Source of the DNA: Miscanthus floridulus
Taxonomy: Eukaryota > Streptophyta > Magnoliopsida > Poales > Poaceae
Length of the DNA: 64,000 nucleotides
Reading direction: 5' to 3'
Assembly: GCF_019320115.1 (NCBI RefSeq)
Contig: NC_089581.1
Span: 65,515,310-65,579,309, forward strand
Of the stretch, positions 1 through 10,523 are shown in pieces. The position numbers and the translations under genes were made by a program. A model generated the notes under the pieces. The model was not told where the DNA came from and did no database searches. It worked only from the letters and a program-made list of their open reading frames with translations. The first letter of the stretch is position 1. Every line of letters starts with the position of its first letter.

Positions 1-344
1 AGGTCAATGTTACCATCAATGTGTATCAACACATTATAATTTAACCACCTCATGTGTACCTCAGTAGCATTCTTCTAGTACCTCATGTGTGCACCATTTT
101 GGTGGACTACGATGCATAACGATATCTGTGGTTTGCTGTGAGAGGAAAACATTGTATCATGGCTGATAAGGCCTGACTGAAATCAACAAGCATGGAGAGG
201 CTAGCTCCTGGCCGAGGGCCATTTTATAGGGGCTAGTAGTCGTGGTACATTTTTATTTCTGAACTAAAGTTGTCGGGGTAGGTGGAAGCAGTGTTCCAAC
301 TATTGTGGTCATGGGAGCACTTTTGGCATGTGGGAGCATCTACA
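1..344. other. Intergenic DNA left of the CACTA element
   Basis: No coding region, RNA gene or clear repeat end was recognised here. The boundary with the CACTA element at about 345 is approximate, because the outermost bases of that element's left terminus look degraded. Confidence 0.4.
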
Positions 345-465
345 CATCACTGTCGGTTTTAGTTTAAAAACTGACAGTGAATTGGGCCTTCTGTGTCAGT
401 TTGAGCAACCGACTGTGATAGAAGCTATCACTGCCAGTTTTAAAACCAAAACCGACAGTGAAGGG
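345..465. repeat. Left subterminal repeats of the CACTA element
   Basis: Several direct and inverted copies of a CACTGTCGGTTTT / AAAACTGACAGTGA motif lie here. They mirror those at the right end and mark the transposase-binding terminus of a CACTA element. Confidence 0.7.
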
Positions 466-554
466 CCCTGCTGCCATCTTTTAGTAAAAAAAATATAAAA
501 AAACATTGTTGATTTGGAGCCTGCCATCGCAGCCTTTTTATAAAAAATATAAAA

Positions 555-800
555 AAATTTGGCCCACTTGAGATTCGAGCGCAGGTCACGGGGTCGAGAG
601 TGCGTGGCCTTAACCGCTGAGTTAGGATAGGGAGTTCGGCTAGAATGGTTTTATTTTTTTTCTTTTATCCCATCGTAATGCACTACTAAATAATAAATGC
701 AAAATTAAAAAGTTTGGCCCGTCGGAGATTCAAGCGCGGCTCTCAGAGTACAGAGTGTGCGGCCTTAACCGCTGAGCTAGGATAGAGAGTTCGGTTAGTT
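555..800 (-). repeat. Two tRNA-like direct repeats
   Basis: Two copies of a roughly 85-bp unit (about 560-645 and 711-800) read on the minus strand like degenerate tRNA. Each has a box A (TAGCTCAGCGG in the copy near 770, TAACTCAGCGG in the copy near 620) and a box-B-like core (TCGAATC in one, TTGAATC in the other) about 33 bases downstream. The stems pair poorly, so neither is a functional tRNA gene. They could be remnants of a tRNA-derived SINE or a tRNA fragment captured by the CACTA element. The similarity to tRNA promoter boxes is seen; the origin is inference. Confidence 0.4.
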
Positions 801-1048
801 TGCTTTTCTTTATATATTTATTAATAGAAATAATGCAGTTAGTTTATATTCTAAAATAACACAAAAATTTGTGTCTTAATTATTTAATTCTATGACAATT
901 AATTAATGGTCTATAATTATCAAATAATAGTGTTTGTGAACATCATCTTAATATTTGATTACATAGTCAATAATTAAATTGTAGAGATGCACACAAAATA
1001 TAAATTAAATATTCAGTGTGAATTACTAATACAACGTCTGCATAATGA

Positions 1049-4000
1049 TTACATAGTTAACAATAATCTAACTATCTTTAGGTGCATCAACAATGAGATC
1101 AACGCCCCGAATGGATGCATTTTCTGATAGCTCCTGTAGTCTTCTTCGTCCGTCACTCCATCGACATCGATAATCTTCCTTTTCCCTTCGAGGACTACTT
1201 TTAGCCTTCCTTTTATCTTGTTGTCCCTTGCATAGAAGACTTGCATAACATCTCTTGCAAGGACGAAGGGGTCGTCTCTGTATGTGGTCTTAGTGAGATC
1301 AACGGTAGTGAACCCTTCGCTGTCAGTGTTGATTTCCTCGAGCCGGACCCACTAGCAGCGAAAAAGAGCTACCTTCAATGGACCATAGGCTAGCTCCCAT
1401 ATCTCCTCTATGAAACCATAGTATGTCGCCTGCACGTTGCCGTTCTCGTCGTGAGCATCAAAACGAACACCACAATTTTGGTATGTGCTCTTTCCATCTT
1501 GCTTTTTTGTGTAAAATGTGAATCCATTGATCTCATATCCTTGGTACTTAAGATATGTACTCGAAGGCCCCTTGACTAAGGCATCAAGTTGATTACCCAA
1601 CTTTATTCCAAGCAAGCGATGTCGCAACCAGCTGACAAATTTCTCCTTATGTTTTTTATCTAGCCAAGCCTGTGACCTGCTCGGATACAGAGTTTGCAGC
1701 GATTGCCTGTGCTCATCAATGTATGACATCACACCCTCGGCTTGCTGGAGAACAGTAAACTATGCCTGTCTGAAAGAAACAGGGTCGTCTACTGTAACAG
1801 ATTTCTCCCCGATCGTTCATTTGCTACGTAGTCTTCCCTCATGACGAGATTTTGGAACTTCGACCCTTTTGATGTCTAGATAATATGTGTAGAACTCAAT
1901 GGCCTCCTTCGTTGACCATCCTTCAACCATGCCCCTTCTGGCCTGAATCTGTTCCTAACATACCTCCTAAAAACTTTCATCAATCTTTCGAAAGGAAACA
2001 TCTGATGCAGGTACATTGGGCCAAGGGCTCTAATTTCATCAACAAGATGAAAGAGCAGATGCAATGAGATATCAAAGTAAATCGGCGGGAAATGCATCTC
2101 AAGCCTAACGAGAGTTTTGGCTATGTCTCGCTGCAGCTGCTCTAGCGTGGACACATCAATGACCTTTTTTTAGATCGCGTTGAAGAACAAGCAAAGCTTT
2201 ATGATTGGGGTGTGGACCTTTGGGAGAGGATACCACGCAGGGCAACAGGGAGCAGCTGAGTCATAATGACATGACAATCATAGGCCTTCATAGGGCCATA
2301 GTTGAACTTGAGTTCTCTCATATTCACTAGCCTCTTCGGGTTCACACAGTAGCCCGTCGGGACTTTGAGTTCATTGAAGAAAGAAATAAGCTCACGCTTT
2401 TCTTCCTTCTTCAATGTCCATGATGCAACCGGAAGTTCGAACTGGCCATTCTCTAGCTCCACGGGATGCAGCTCCTTCCTAATTCCCAAGTGTTGCATGT
2501 CTAGGCGTGTGGCTAGTGAATCCTTCGATGTTCCCCCGGTGTCCATCAAGGTGTTAAGAGTGTTAGCGCACACATTTTTAGTGATGTGCATGGGATCAAG
2601 ACAGTGGCGTACACTCAGAAATGGCCAGTAAGGTAGTTTCTAGAAAACCAATTTTTTCTTCCAAACGCTCCCATCAAGCGCTGCTACTGCATTATCCCTC
2701 TTCCCAAGGACAACCTCTAGTTTGTTGAGTTCTCGAAGTATCATAGGCCCGTCTCGATATTTTGGAGCTAAGCGTTTCTCAATAGCACCGTTGAAATCTT
2801 TTCTGTTCCTGCAGTAAGGGTGATCCTTAGGTAGGAACCTACGGTGTCCTATATAAACTATCTTTGAGTTATTTGGTAGATTTACCGCATCGGTGTCGTC
2901 CAAGCACTCGACACATCCAGTATAGCCTTTTGTCTTCTCTCCAAACAACGAACCTCGACCTAGCAGGTCGGTGATTGTAGCGATAAGTACTCCCTTGATC
3001 ATGACATGTTCTTTTTTGTACTCGTCCCAAACATCTGGCACACCCTTTTCAAACATCCCCACTAGCTCATCGATCACTGGTTCCAGAAACACATCGATGT
3101 CATTCCCAGGCTGTCTTGGCCCTTGGATCAGTAGTGGCATCTGGATGTACGACCGCTTCATACAGACCTAAGGTGGAAGGTTGTATATACAGAGCGTCAC
3201 TGGCTAGGTGCTTTGATTGCATCTAACCTGGTCAAAAGGATTCATCCCATCTGTGCTCAAATCAAACCAAAGGTGCCTTACCTCTCCACCGATGTCCTTA
3301 TAGAACATAGTATCGATAGTCCTCCAGTCATGCCCATCGGCGGGGTGCCTCATCATTGTATCTTTCTTACGCTCTTCGCCATGCCAGCGTAACAGCTTGG
3401 CTGACTTTGCACATGCAAATAGCCTATGCACCTGGAGAGCTATAGGGAAATACCAAACAACCTTTACGGGACCTCCTCTGGTCTTGGTGCCCTCATTTGA
3501 TGGCCCTTCCTTGTACCATGGAGCTTCACACTTGGGGCACTTATCCAAGTCTTTGTATTTTTCTCCACGGTACAATATGCAATCATTGGAACACGCGTGG
3601 ATTTTTTCAACCTCGAGGCTGATGGGGCAGATCATTTGCTTGGCCAAGTATGTCTTTTCTGGCAACTTGTTTTTTTCTAGGAGCATTTTCCTTATTATAC
3701 CTAACAACTGATCGAAGCCTTTATCGCTCAATCCGTTTGTCGATTTGAACTCTAACAGCATGATGTCGGCTTCTAGTTTGCTCATTGGACAATTCATATA
3801 CAATGGTGTTTTGCCATCTTGTCTTATTTTCTCTAGCTTTCTTAACTATCTTTCACTAAGACATCCGGTCTCTACATTACGTAGCAGCTGAGAAATGCCA
3901 TCGTTATCCTCGGTGTCGTCAGCTAGCGTGTTCCTAAACACATTATTAACTGTGGCCATAGGTTTTGTGTTGACACCGGGTTCCTCGTCAGCATCGTGGA

Positions 4001-4289
4001 TGGCTACGTCAGGCATGTCCACATCATCATCGTTTTCCTACAGAACATTCACACCAACCTCGCCATGCATAGTCCATATCGTATAGTTTGGCATGAACCC
4101 TTTGGTAATCAAGTGCGATCGTATAGACTCAATTTGACGAAAGTTTCTATGATTCTTGCAATCTTTGCATGGGCAGAAGACATGGTTCCCATTCCCAGCA
4201 TGGGCTTTGGCATCGGTGATAAACTGGCTGACGCCATGCATGTACCGTTTGTCCGTTCGGGACAGATGCATCCACTCTCAATCCATCTC
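1049..4289 (-). pseudogene. CACTA TNP2-like transposase, broken
   Basis: Read on the minus strand from about 4289 downward. The first piece (4038-4271) looks like the transposase-associated domain, with the CPCKDC zinc-type motif and the HGE tail. The next pieces (3204-3803, 2640-3161, 2199-2591) share one frame and form the Transposase_21 (TNP2) core, including CPKC and the conserved GPRQPGNDIDVFLEP block. The piece at 1876-2154 is in another frame and resembles DUF4218 (ISLHLLFHLVDEI). The pieces at 1352-1732 and 1049-1246 are in a third frame and resemble DUF4216. In-frame stops near 4038, 3203, 3165 and 2640 separate the first pieces; several are TAG where Gln or Trp is expected. At least two frame changes lie downstream. 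The intact protein would bind the TIRs and excise the element; this copy cannot. Family assignment is by remembered motifs. Confidence 0.8.
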
Positions 4290-4924
4290 TGCACAAAAAA
4301 ATACTGAGACAGTAATTACAAAGAATTAATAAGAAATCGAGCTTTATGAACAACAATTGTAGCTCGAAAGTACCATTTTTGGAAAATATTATTGTACACT
4401 AATTATTGAAAAATTGAAATTGGTAGCCCCGGCCCTGTAAATTGAAAATCATAGTAAAAAATAATTATTGCACAATATTGAAGAACAACTATTCTACTCT
4501 ACTTCCAAGAACTAATTATAGCATCACATACTAACAATGATGATCTTGACCACCATGGAATAATTAGGTAGGAATTTAAATGTGTTCATAGACACCAACC
4601 TTTTGGATGATGGATTCACCACAATTTGAGCCTTGCACAAATGTCCAATTGGAAAAGTGCTCTCTAGAATGGAGAAAGAACTAGAATGAGAATCAAGCAA
4701 TGTAGCCATCAAAATGAAGCTAATTAAGCAACAAAATCAAAGGAGTGGATGTTTGTTACTAACCTTAAAGCAAAAAGATCAAGCCATTCTTTAAAATCCA
4801 AGCACTAGCTTCATGGTGAAGAGCAGCCGCAACAATGGAGGGAAGGGTCCAAACGCGCGTCTCTGTTCTCGGGATGGAAGAGAGGAGGAAGGAGAGGACG
4901 GCTGAAGCCTTTTTGTGTTGTAGG

Positions 4925-5183
4925 CTTATCACCGTCGGTTCTTGGCTAGAACCAACACTGATAGAGCCCAATCACTGTTGGCTCTTGGCTTAAACTGGCA
5001 GTGATGAGTGCCCGCTAAAACACTGTCGGTTCAAGCCACAAACCGGCAGTGATGTGGTCCTTCACAGCCGGTTTTATCCCAGCCCCAATTATTTTTTTTA
5101 TTTTCAAGCTCATAACCGACAGTGAAGGTACATCACTGCCGGTTCTCATAAATCCGGCAGTGATGTGCAAATCTGGCGTAGTG
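4925..5183. repeat. Right terminal and subterminal repeats of the CACTA element
   Basis: Nested palindromic copies of ACCGGCAGTGATG / CATCACTGCCGGT end in GCGTAGTG at 5176-5183, the complement of the CACTA terminus. They define the right boundary. No matching TSD was found on the left. Confidence 0.8.
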
Positions 5184-6282
5184 ATAGTTTGGATGTGAGA
5201 CTTTTGTGGTGCTTGGAGGTGTGGACCATGACTAAGGAACAACTGTCTTGTTTTGGGAAACGCTATATGATTCCTAGGAACTTCAAGTGTGGGGAGGCAG
5301 TGCGTGAAATTTAAAACATTTTAATACTGGATGCTGCTGACATCAAGAATCATCAAAAATTCTTGTTTAGCAATCCAAAATGAGATCGAGGATTTCTAGA
5401 TTATTGTCCCAGCTTAGCAATGCCATTACTTCGAAAATCTTCTAAAGATGGTCAAAGTAGACATACATCTTGCATGACTGCATGGCTACTGAATTTGCTC
5501 TATCAAGTTACAAATTACATGAAGGTCCTAGGACCTCTTGAGCCTTGAGTCTTTTTTACATGGAAGACGGTAGGCACAACCGCCCTTACCGCCAACAACA
5601 ATCCCATAGCCACTAGGTTTTCCTAGGTACAACAAAACCTAGTTACTCCAATAATAGGAAAAGGCTCAAGAATACATTCCTTTAGCGGTGAGGCACTCCC
5701 TTACACCACCTCCGCGTGTGCACCTCACTAAAAACTCCATTAAAAACAAGTGGGACAAAAAGATCATGGAAAAAAGAGCACGCGCATGACATGGAAATAA
5801 CCATTCAAAATGTAAACTAGATTCGATGTCTACCCTGGGCTTCGACATGTATCATCGGTGTGGGAAATGCTTCGGTGATGAAGGTCGGAGACCACAATCT
5901 GATGATGATGGCTTTTCTTTTGAAGAGGTCAATGATCTCACTCCTTCCTATTCTAGCCGTTGTGAGGGTCTTCACCTCTTCTAGGGAAGCTCTCTGTAGC
6001 CATAGTAGTGGATGTAGTCATGCTGGTTGCCGTAGTAACCGAGGCTTGCCTCCTTCAGCTTGTGAGTGTAGGCAAGGCATGTACTCTAGGTCATATTGGG
6101 TCTCCAGTACACCCTTGATAGCCCCTCTTGGCTGGTGCTTATGAGTGGCGGATGTCTAGCAACTAATCAACGAAGGTGCCAATGATGGAGCTTGGCAAGG
6201 GGTTTTCGAGCTTGTAGACGTTGCCGAAGTTGAGGGTAAGCTGTTCGGGCCAATGGTGTAGCCCCACACTGACATGTTCATG
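5184..6282. other. Intergenic DNA, no gene recognised
   Basis: Short open frames on both strands have no recognisable domain and no splice-like continuation. The stretch next to the 57-bp repeat at 6283 has a similar texture and may be decayed transposon sequence, but no terminus was found. Confidence 0.4.
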
Positions 6283-6450
6283 AAGGTGAAGTCAGCGTCG
6301 CTGAAGCCGTTGATGAAGCCCTTTGCTAAAGTGTTGGTGAAGGTGAAGTCGGTGCCGCCAAAGTCGACAACGAAGCCCATCTCTAAAATGTTGGTGAAGG
6401 TAGTCGTCGCCAAAGTTAGTGATGGAACCCCTCCCCAAAATGTTGTTCTT
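6283..6450. repeat. Three imperfect 57-bp tandem repeats
   Basis: Units start at 6283, 6340 and 6397, each opening with AAGGT and ending in a GTTGGTG- or GTTGTTC-type tail. The period of 57 is a multiple of three. The minus strand stays open through all three (open frame 6156-6536) and encodes a 19-residue repeat with the motif DFTFTN / DFTFMN. No protein family was recognised. It could be a small repeat protein gene fragment or a decayed transposon ORF. Confidence 0.6.
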
Positions 6451-7099
6451 GAGAGGGTGGATGGAATGTATAAACACCTATTGTAATTTATCTCCGCCTT
6501 GAGGCACTCCAACACATTCAAGCAAGTGAGAACCACATATATATTGTTTCATCACCTTGAACTAGATGTTGGAAGAAGTCTGCGAGCTTTGTGTGTTACA
6601 CTAGATGATTTGCCGCTGCCAAAGATACTCCATTAGATTATACAGTGCTGTTAGCCATTAATTTCTTTTGGCTAGACTATCCTAAACGTGTAAATGAATA
6701 GTGTTTCCAACAGACTTCATCATTTTTCTCTGTGTATTCATGATCTTCGTGTTTTTTTCTTGCATCCTATATCTCAGAGATTTGGAGAGCATTCAGGCGA
6801 CGGCTCTCCCACGAGCCCACGCTTGCGTCCTCCCGTGGCGTCTTCCCCAGCTCTGGCAAGCTTCTCCTCTCTCTCTCTCTCTCCCTCCCTAACGCCGGCG
6901 ACCTTGGAAAAAGGAGGGGTTCGGGAGGCAGACCAGCCAGGCGGCGGGAACGGCGGCATGGCGTTTTATGGGCCTTGACGGCGACGGGGCACTGTAGCAC
7001 TAGCACATGCCTGGCAGGACGCAGGACGCAGGTGCACGTGGGAGCAGCGACGGGCCTCTCCACTCCGCCTTTTGGCTCTCGCTCATTTTATACGCAACG
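6451..7099. other. Intergenic DNA, no gene recognised
   Basis: The centre (about 6780-7080) is GC-rich and contains a (CT)n run at 6866-6890, which gives it a promoter or 5'-UTR look. No coding exon follows on either strand. Open frames on both strands there are low-complexity. Confidence 0.35.
6866..6890. repeat. (CT)n microsatellite
   Basis: A run of about eight CT dinucleotides continues into CTCCCTCCCT. Confidence 0.85.
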
Positions 7100-7333
7100 T
7101 ATCAGGTGCAAACTAACTAATCTGTGCAAACTTGGAAATTACCGATCAGAACCACTAGATGTTGATTCAATAGATAGGGTGAGCGGTGGGATTTTTTTGC
7201 GCTTAAGCCCCCCACTCGCCGGCCTTTTCTTTTTTTGCGCTTAAGCCCCCTCACCCCATCCATTGGATCAGCATCTGATGGTCCTGATCGGTAGTTTTTA
7301 AGTTTATACAGGTTGGTTGGTTTGCACATGATA
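7100..7333. mobile_element. MITE with about 75-bp terminal inverted repeats
   Basis: The left arm begins TATCAGGTGCAAACTAACTA and runs to about 7180. The right arm on the minus strand begins TATCATGTGCAAACCAACCA. The arms stay similar inward, through ACCGATCAG and on to GGGTGAG. Total length is about 234 bp with no coding potential. A G/C-rich direct repeat (TTTTTTGCGCTTAAGCCCCC, twice at about 7192-7250) forms the centre. No convincing target duplication was found, so the superfamily is undecided. Confidence 0.7.
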
Positions 7334-7765
7334 TGTTGTCCATTTTATATGGTATTTCTCTAATCCAATTTCCAGTTTCAAGTATTTGTAGTTGTACACT
7401 TGTATCTATTCAATTGGATTGAAAATTGTAAGTAGAATCATGGATATTGAATTAGAGATTGTTCATAATAAAGAGACCAAGACATTGACATCTTATATTA
7501 TTATTTCTTGTATTGATGTCGGTAGTTATTTTTTTTACATGTTACTTGTAATATTTTAACAATTTAGTTGCACTACTTTTTTGTTAACATGTAATATTTT
7601 AACAATTTATTAAGTGCACTATTGAATATGTAGTCCCATCATCATATCAGTTTAACATTTTTGTCTTTTAACTATTTTTCTACGTATGATATTAATGGAT
7701 AGCTTTCACCATTGGCCGAACAAATGTATCCGCTATCGGGCGATTTGAAACGGAACAGTAGTGGA
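7334..7765. other. AT-rich intergenic DNA, no gene seen
   Basis: An AT-rich stretch with short internal near-repeats (for example TAATATTTTAACAATTTA at about 7550 and 7593). No coding region was found. Confidence 0.4.
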
Positions 7766-7826
7766 TAATTTAATTTTTGAACGGCTAATTTAATTTTTGA
7801 ACGGCTAATTTAATTTTTTGAACGGC
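7766..7826. repeat. 20-bp tandem repeat, three copies
   Basis: The unit TAATTTAATTTTTGAACGGC starts at 7766, 7786 and 7806; the third copy has one extra T. Confidence 0.9.
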
Positions 7827-8160
7827 TACTTTAATAAGGCGCTGAGACCGCTCGCAGTAGCATAAGGCACTGAGATCGCCCTTTCAACTGGTCGGTCAGG
7901 AGGCATCAAGCTACCAGGCCAGGCGGGTACAGCATTCTCGCTGGAACCTAGAAAGCCCACCGGGCTTTGGAGATTCGGCAGCGGTCAGCAGAATTCAGGG
8001 ATTTTCTAAGTCATGGCCTGCTACTAGACGCCGTTACGGAACGCGAACAGGTTGGAGGTTTTGCCGCTCCGGTGCGATTTAGCTGAGCTATCATTGATTA
8101 ATACAAGGCCATAGAGCCGAGGCATGAGATCAAAAAAAAAAAGAGAAAAGGATTATACTT

Positions 8161-8318
8161 ACTGAGTATCAGACTGTCATGGGCGATAGATCAGTTGTAT
8201 AGTTTTAGTTTCACCAAAAACTATAATTATGTCGGCATTATTGAGTATTAGACTATCATGGGCGATGGATCAGTTGTGTAGTTTTAGTTTCACCAAAAAC
8301 TATAATTATGCCAGCTAT
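8161..8318. repeat. 79-bp tandem duplication with an internal hairpin
   Basis: Two copies start at 8161 and 8240 with only a few substitutions. Each contains a TAGTTTT...AAAACTA inverted repeat around TTTCACC, so each copy could fold. Confidence 0.85.
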
Positions 8319-8461
8319 TGTTTCCCCTCATTATCTTTGCAAAATAATGACCAGATACATCATATGACATTATTGATAATGGTAAAACTTGTCTAACGGA
8401 ACTCAATATCCAAACGAAACCATATACTGGCACAAGGTAGCTATCTAATTTGCGGTTATAA

Positions 8462-8829
8462 GAGCTATCTCCAGCAGTTCCCAATAATCTTTCCTTAATA
8501 TACGTGTATTGGGTAGCCCAATATCATCTTTTGTCAATATTTGGGGAGTTGCTGCAACAGTATCCCAATATATCTCCTCCAATACACATATGGAAGGTGG
8601 ATCTCACATGAGTGTAAGAGAAAATATGACTGAAAAATGATAGTTGGATGGTCCCCATGATATTGGGGGAGTTGTATCTCCCCCTGTCTTTGAGGGGAGA
8701 TGAGAGAAATATTGATGGTAAAAAAAAAAGTATTGAAGAACTGCTAGAGCAAGAAAAAAACATAGCTGTCGTCAATATAACAGTTTTATAGGGATGGGGA
8801 AAGATATTGGAGAACCGCTACAGATGCTC
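8462..8829. mobile_element. Tourist-like (PIF/Harbinger) MITE
   Basis: The terminal inverted repeats are GAGCTATCTCCAGCAG on the left and GAGCATCTGTAGCGG on the minus strand at the right. They are flanked by the 3-bp duplication TAA (8459-8461 and 8830-8832). The 368-bp body has no coding potential. Size, termini and a TAA duplication fit non-autonomous PIF/Harbinger elements. Confidence 0.8.
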
Positions 8830-8832
8830 TAA

Positions 8833-10139
8833 GGGCTGCGGCCCTTGTCCTGACGTTGAGTCAGAGGAAAACATGGATATCAGGCTTGTTCAGAACTCAA
8901 AGCAGCAATCTCCAAAAAGCTATCAGGGGCAGCCAAAGGGATCGGAGTTGCAAGTCTTCTTTTGGCGAAAAGCTATCCTTATGACCACCAACTAGGCAAA
9001 AGATGCAGCACGAACATTAACAACCATTTCTGTATGATCTCGTGGCCCTTTCCCTGATGAAAGGTCTCTTAAAAATCCAAGTCTTGATGCCCAGGAAGAC
9101 ACGAAAGTGCCCGGTGAGTACCAATCCTACATTGGGCTGGCCCGTCCTCAAAAGTTTTAATCTTAAATTGTGCGCATACTTATAAATTAGGAGTCACCTG
9201 TCCAAACCTGAAGAAGAGCTGTGCAAATTCAGCACCCTTAAATGTTACAGTTATTGGATTTGTAGACGATGGGTGTAATAAAAGTGAGATTGAACAACTG
9301 CAATGAGAAAATGAATTCATCAGGACAATAATCATTATATGTTCAGGGCGATAATCATTATATTTCGTTCTTCTTTTATTTTCTCACAAGGGAACCTGTC
9401 TGCTTTTTTGCTTTTGCTTTTCTTATATAAATATTTTTTTTACCACAGTAGGGGATTCCCCAACTGTTTTCGCCTAAAAATCACTATATCTATCACATTG
9501 GTCAATATCAATAATGGAATTTACATATATATATCGTAATAGAGAAGTGCTGTGGAGGACGGAACTATTGTTAAGTAATGGCAATGAGCGTAAGCCATAT
9601 GCTAAGGTAATGCTTTCACAACAGCTGTCTCCAGTGCACGTGACTAAACCACAGAATAGTCCCAGGATCACACTTTATCATTTCAATAATTGGTAAATTC
9701 TGCAGAAGGGACATTATTGTTCTACCTTCCAAAGGAACAGCATTCAGAGCCCAAACGAAAAATGACAAGGAAGAAGAGAATATAACATATAGAGAGGACT
9801 TAGATACACAGAGGATTATGGCAGCATCATGACGATGAGAGGCAAGTGAAATAGGCTAATCAGTTTTCAATTCAACGTGCCTGTATAAGCCCAAATAAGT
9901 ATCTACTATGACATTCTGTAGTCCCTTATCCCTAGCCTTACTTGTTTTTTTGTTTCCTATTATGACATCTGAACAAAGTAGGAAAATATAAGAATTTAAA
10001 GTAAAAAACATGTGGCAAATTGAGCATGTAACAAGAGATAAGTATGTGTTATATCAGAGAACCTAACAAACCAACAACCATTGGAGCAGTTATTAGTGAC
10101 CCAGGACTCCAGAGACGAAGCTGAAATCTTCCAAGATGA
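8833..10139. other. Intergenic DNA downstream of the PPR gene
   Basis: No coding region was recognised. The part near 10140 probably contains the 3' UTR and polyadenylation region of the minus-strand PPR gene. Confidence 0.4.
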
Positions 10140-10405
10140 CTATAGAGATGAACTGTAGTTCAAGACCTGCAATGAGAATAAACTAAATATGAGATCGATC
10201 ATATGTCCATCCCATGGTATAATGCCCACAATTGGATTCATTTTCTTGGAACATGCACAGTAAGATGCCTTGTCGCTGAAACTAGTAAAAAGGAGAATGG
10301 GCATGTTAAAAACACGATACCTTTCTTGTAAGGAGAACAGCGTGGTTACATTGCACACTTTCCAATGCCTTCTGTAATCTGGCCATTTTGTGATAGGCAT
10401 AAACA
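10140..10405 (-). other. Candidate 3'-terminal exons of the PPR gene
   Basis: Two exon-like blocks follow the main PPR reading frame. The first (10405 down to 10321) is preceded by TATTTCAG and followed by the donor GTATCG. One of its frames is fully open for 28 codons (VYAYHKMARLQKALESV and onward). The second (10166 down to 10140) is preceded by CATTGCAG and ends in TAG, giving a tail VLNYSSSL. The junction from 10321 to 10166 is in phase. Joining to the upstream exon in phase needs the donor at ATGAA/GTTAAT just before the unspliced stop; the more obvious GTATAT donor does not keep the frame. They may be coding or a spliced 3' UTR. Confidence 0.45.
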
Positions 10406-10523
10406 CTGAAATATAGACCTTGTTTATCTAATAAGGTTGTGACTGCCTGATCAGACCACATAATAGTCTCAATCATTCCTTCCTCCCTTACAATGTAGAT
10501 GTATTAATTCGAAAAACAAAATT

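Larger units (their letters stand above)
345..5183 (-). mobile_element. CACTA (En/Spm) DNA transposon, decayed
   Basis: The right end (5155-5183) reads on the minus strand as CACTACGCCAGATTTGCAC followed by the subterminal motif ATCACTGCCGG, a standard CACTA terminus. Short palindromic subterminal motifs of the type CACTGCCGGTT / AACCGGCAGTG recur at 4925-5170 and again at about 345-465 near the left end. The outer dozen bases of the left terminus do not match the right one, so the left boundary is approximate and no 3-bp target duplication could be confirmed. The minus strand between the ends encodes a broken TNP2-type transposase. The element is non-functional as it stands: its transposase has stops and frame changes and one terminus is damaged. 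Confidence 0.85.

Noticed and set aside
560..800. Functional tRNA genes
   Set aside because: Box A is good, but box B and the T, anticodon and acceptor stems pair poorly.
8807..8995. Short plus-strand open frame next to the Tourist-like MITE
   Set aside because: It begins inside the MITE terminus and has no recognisable domain.
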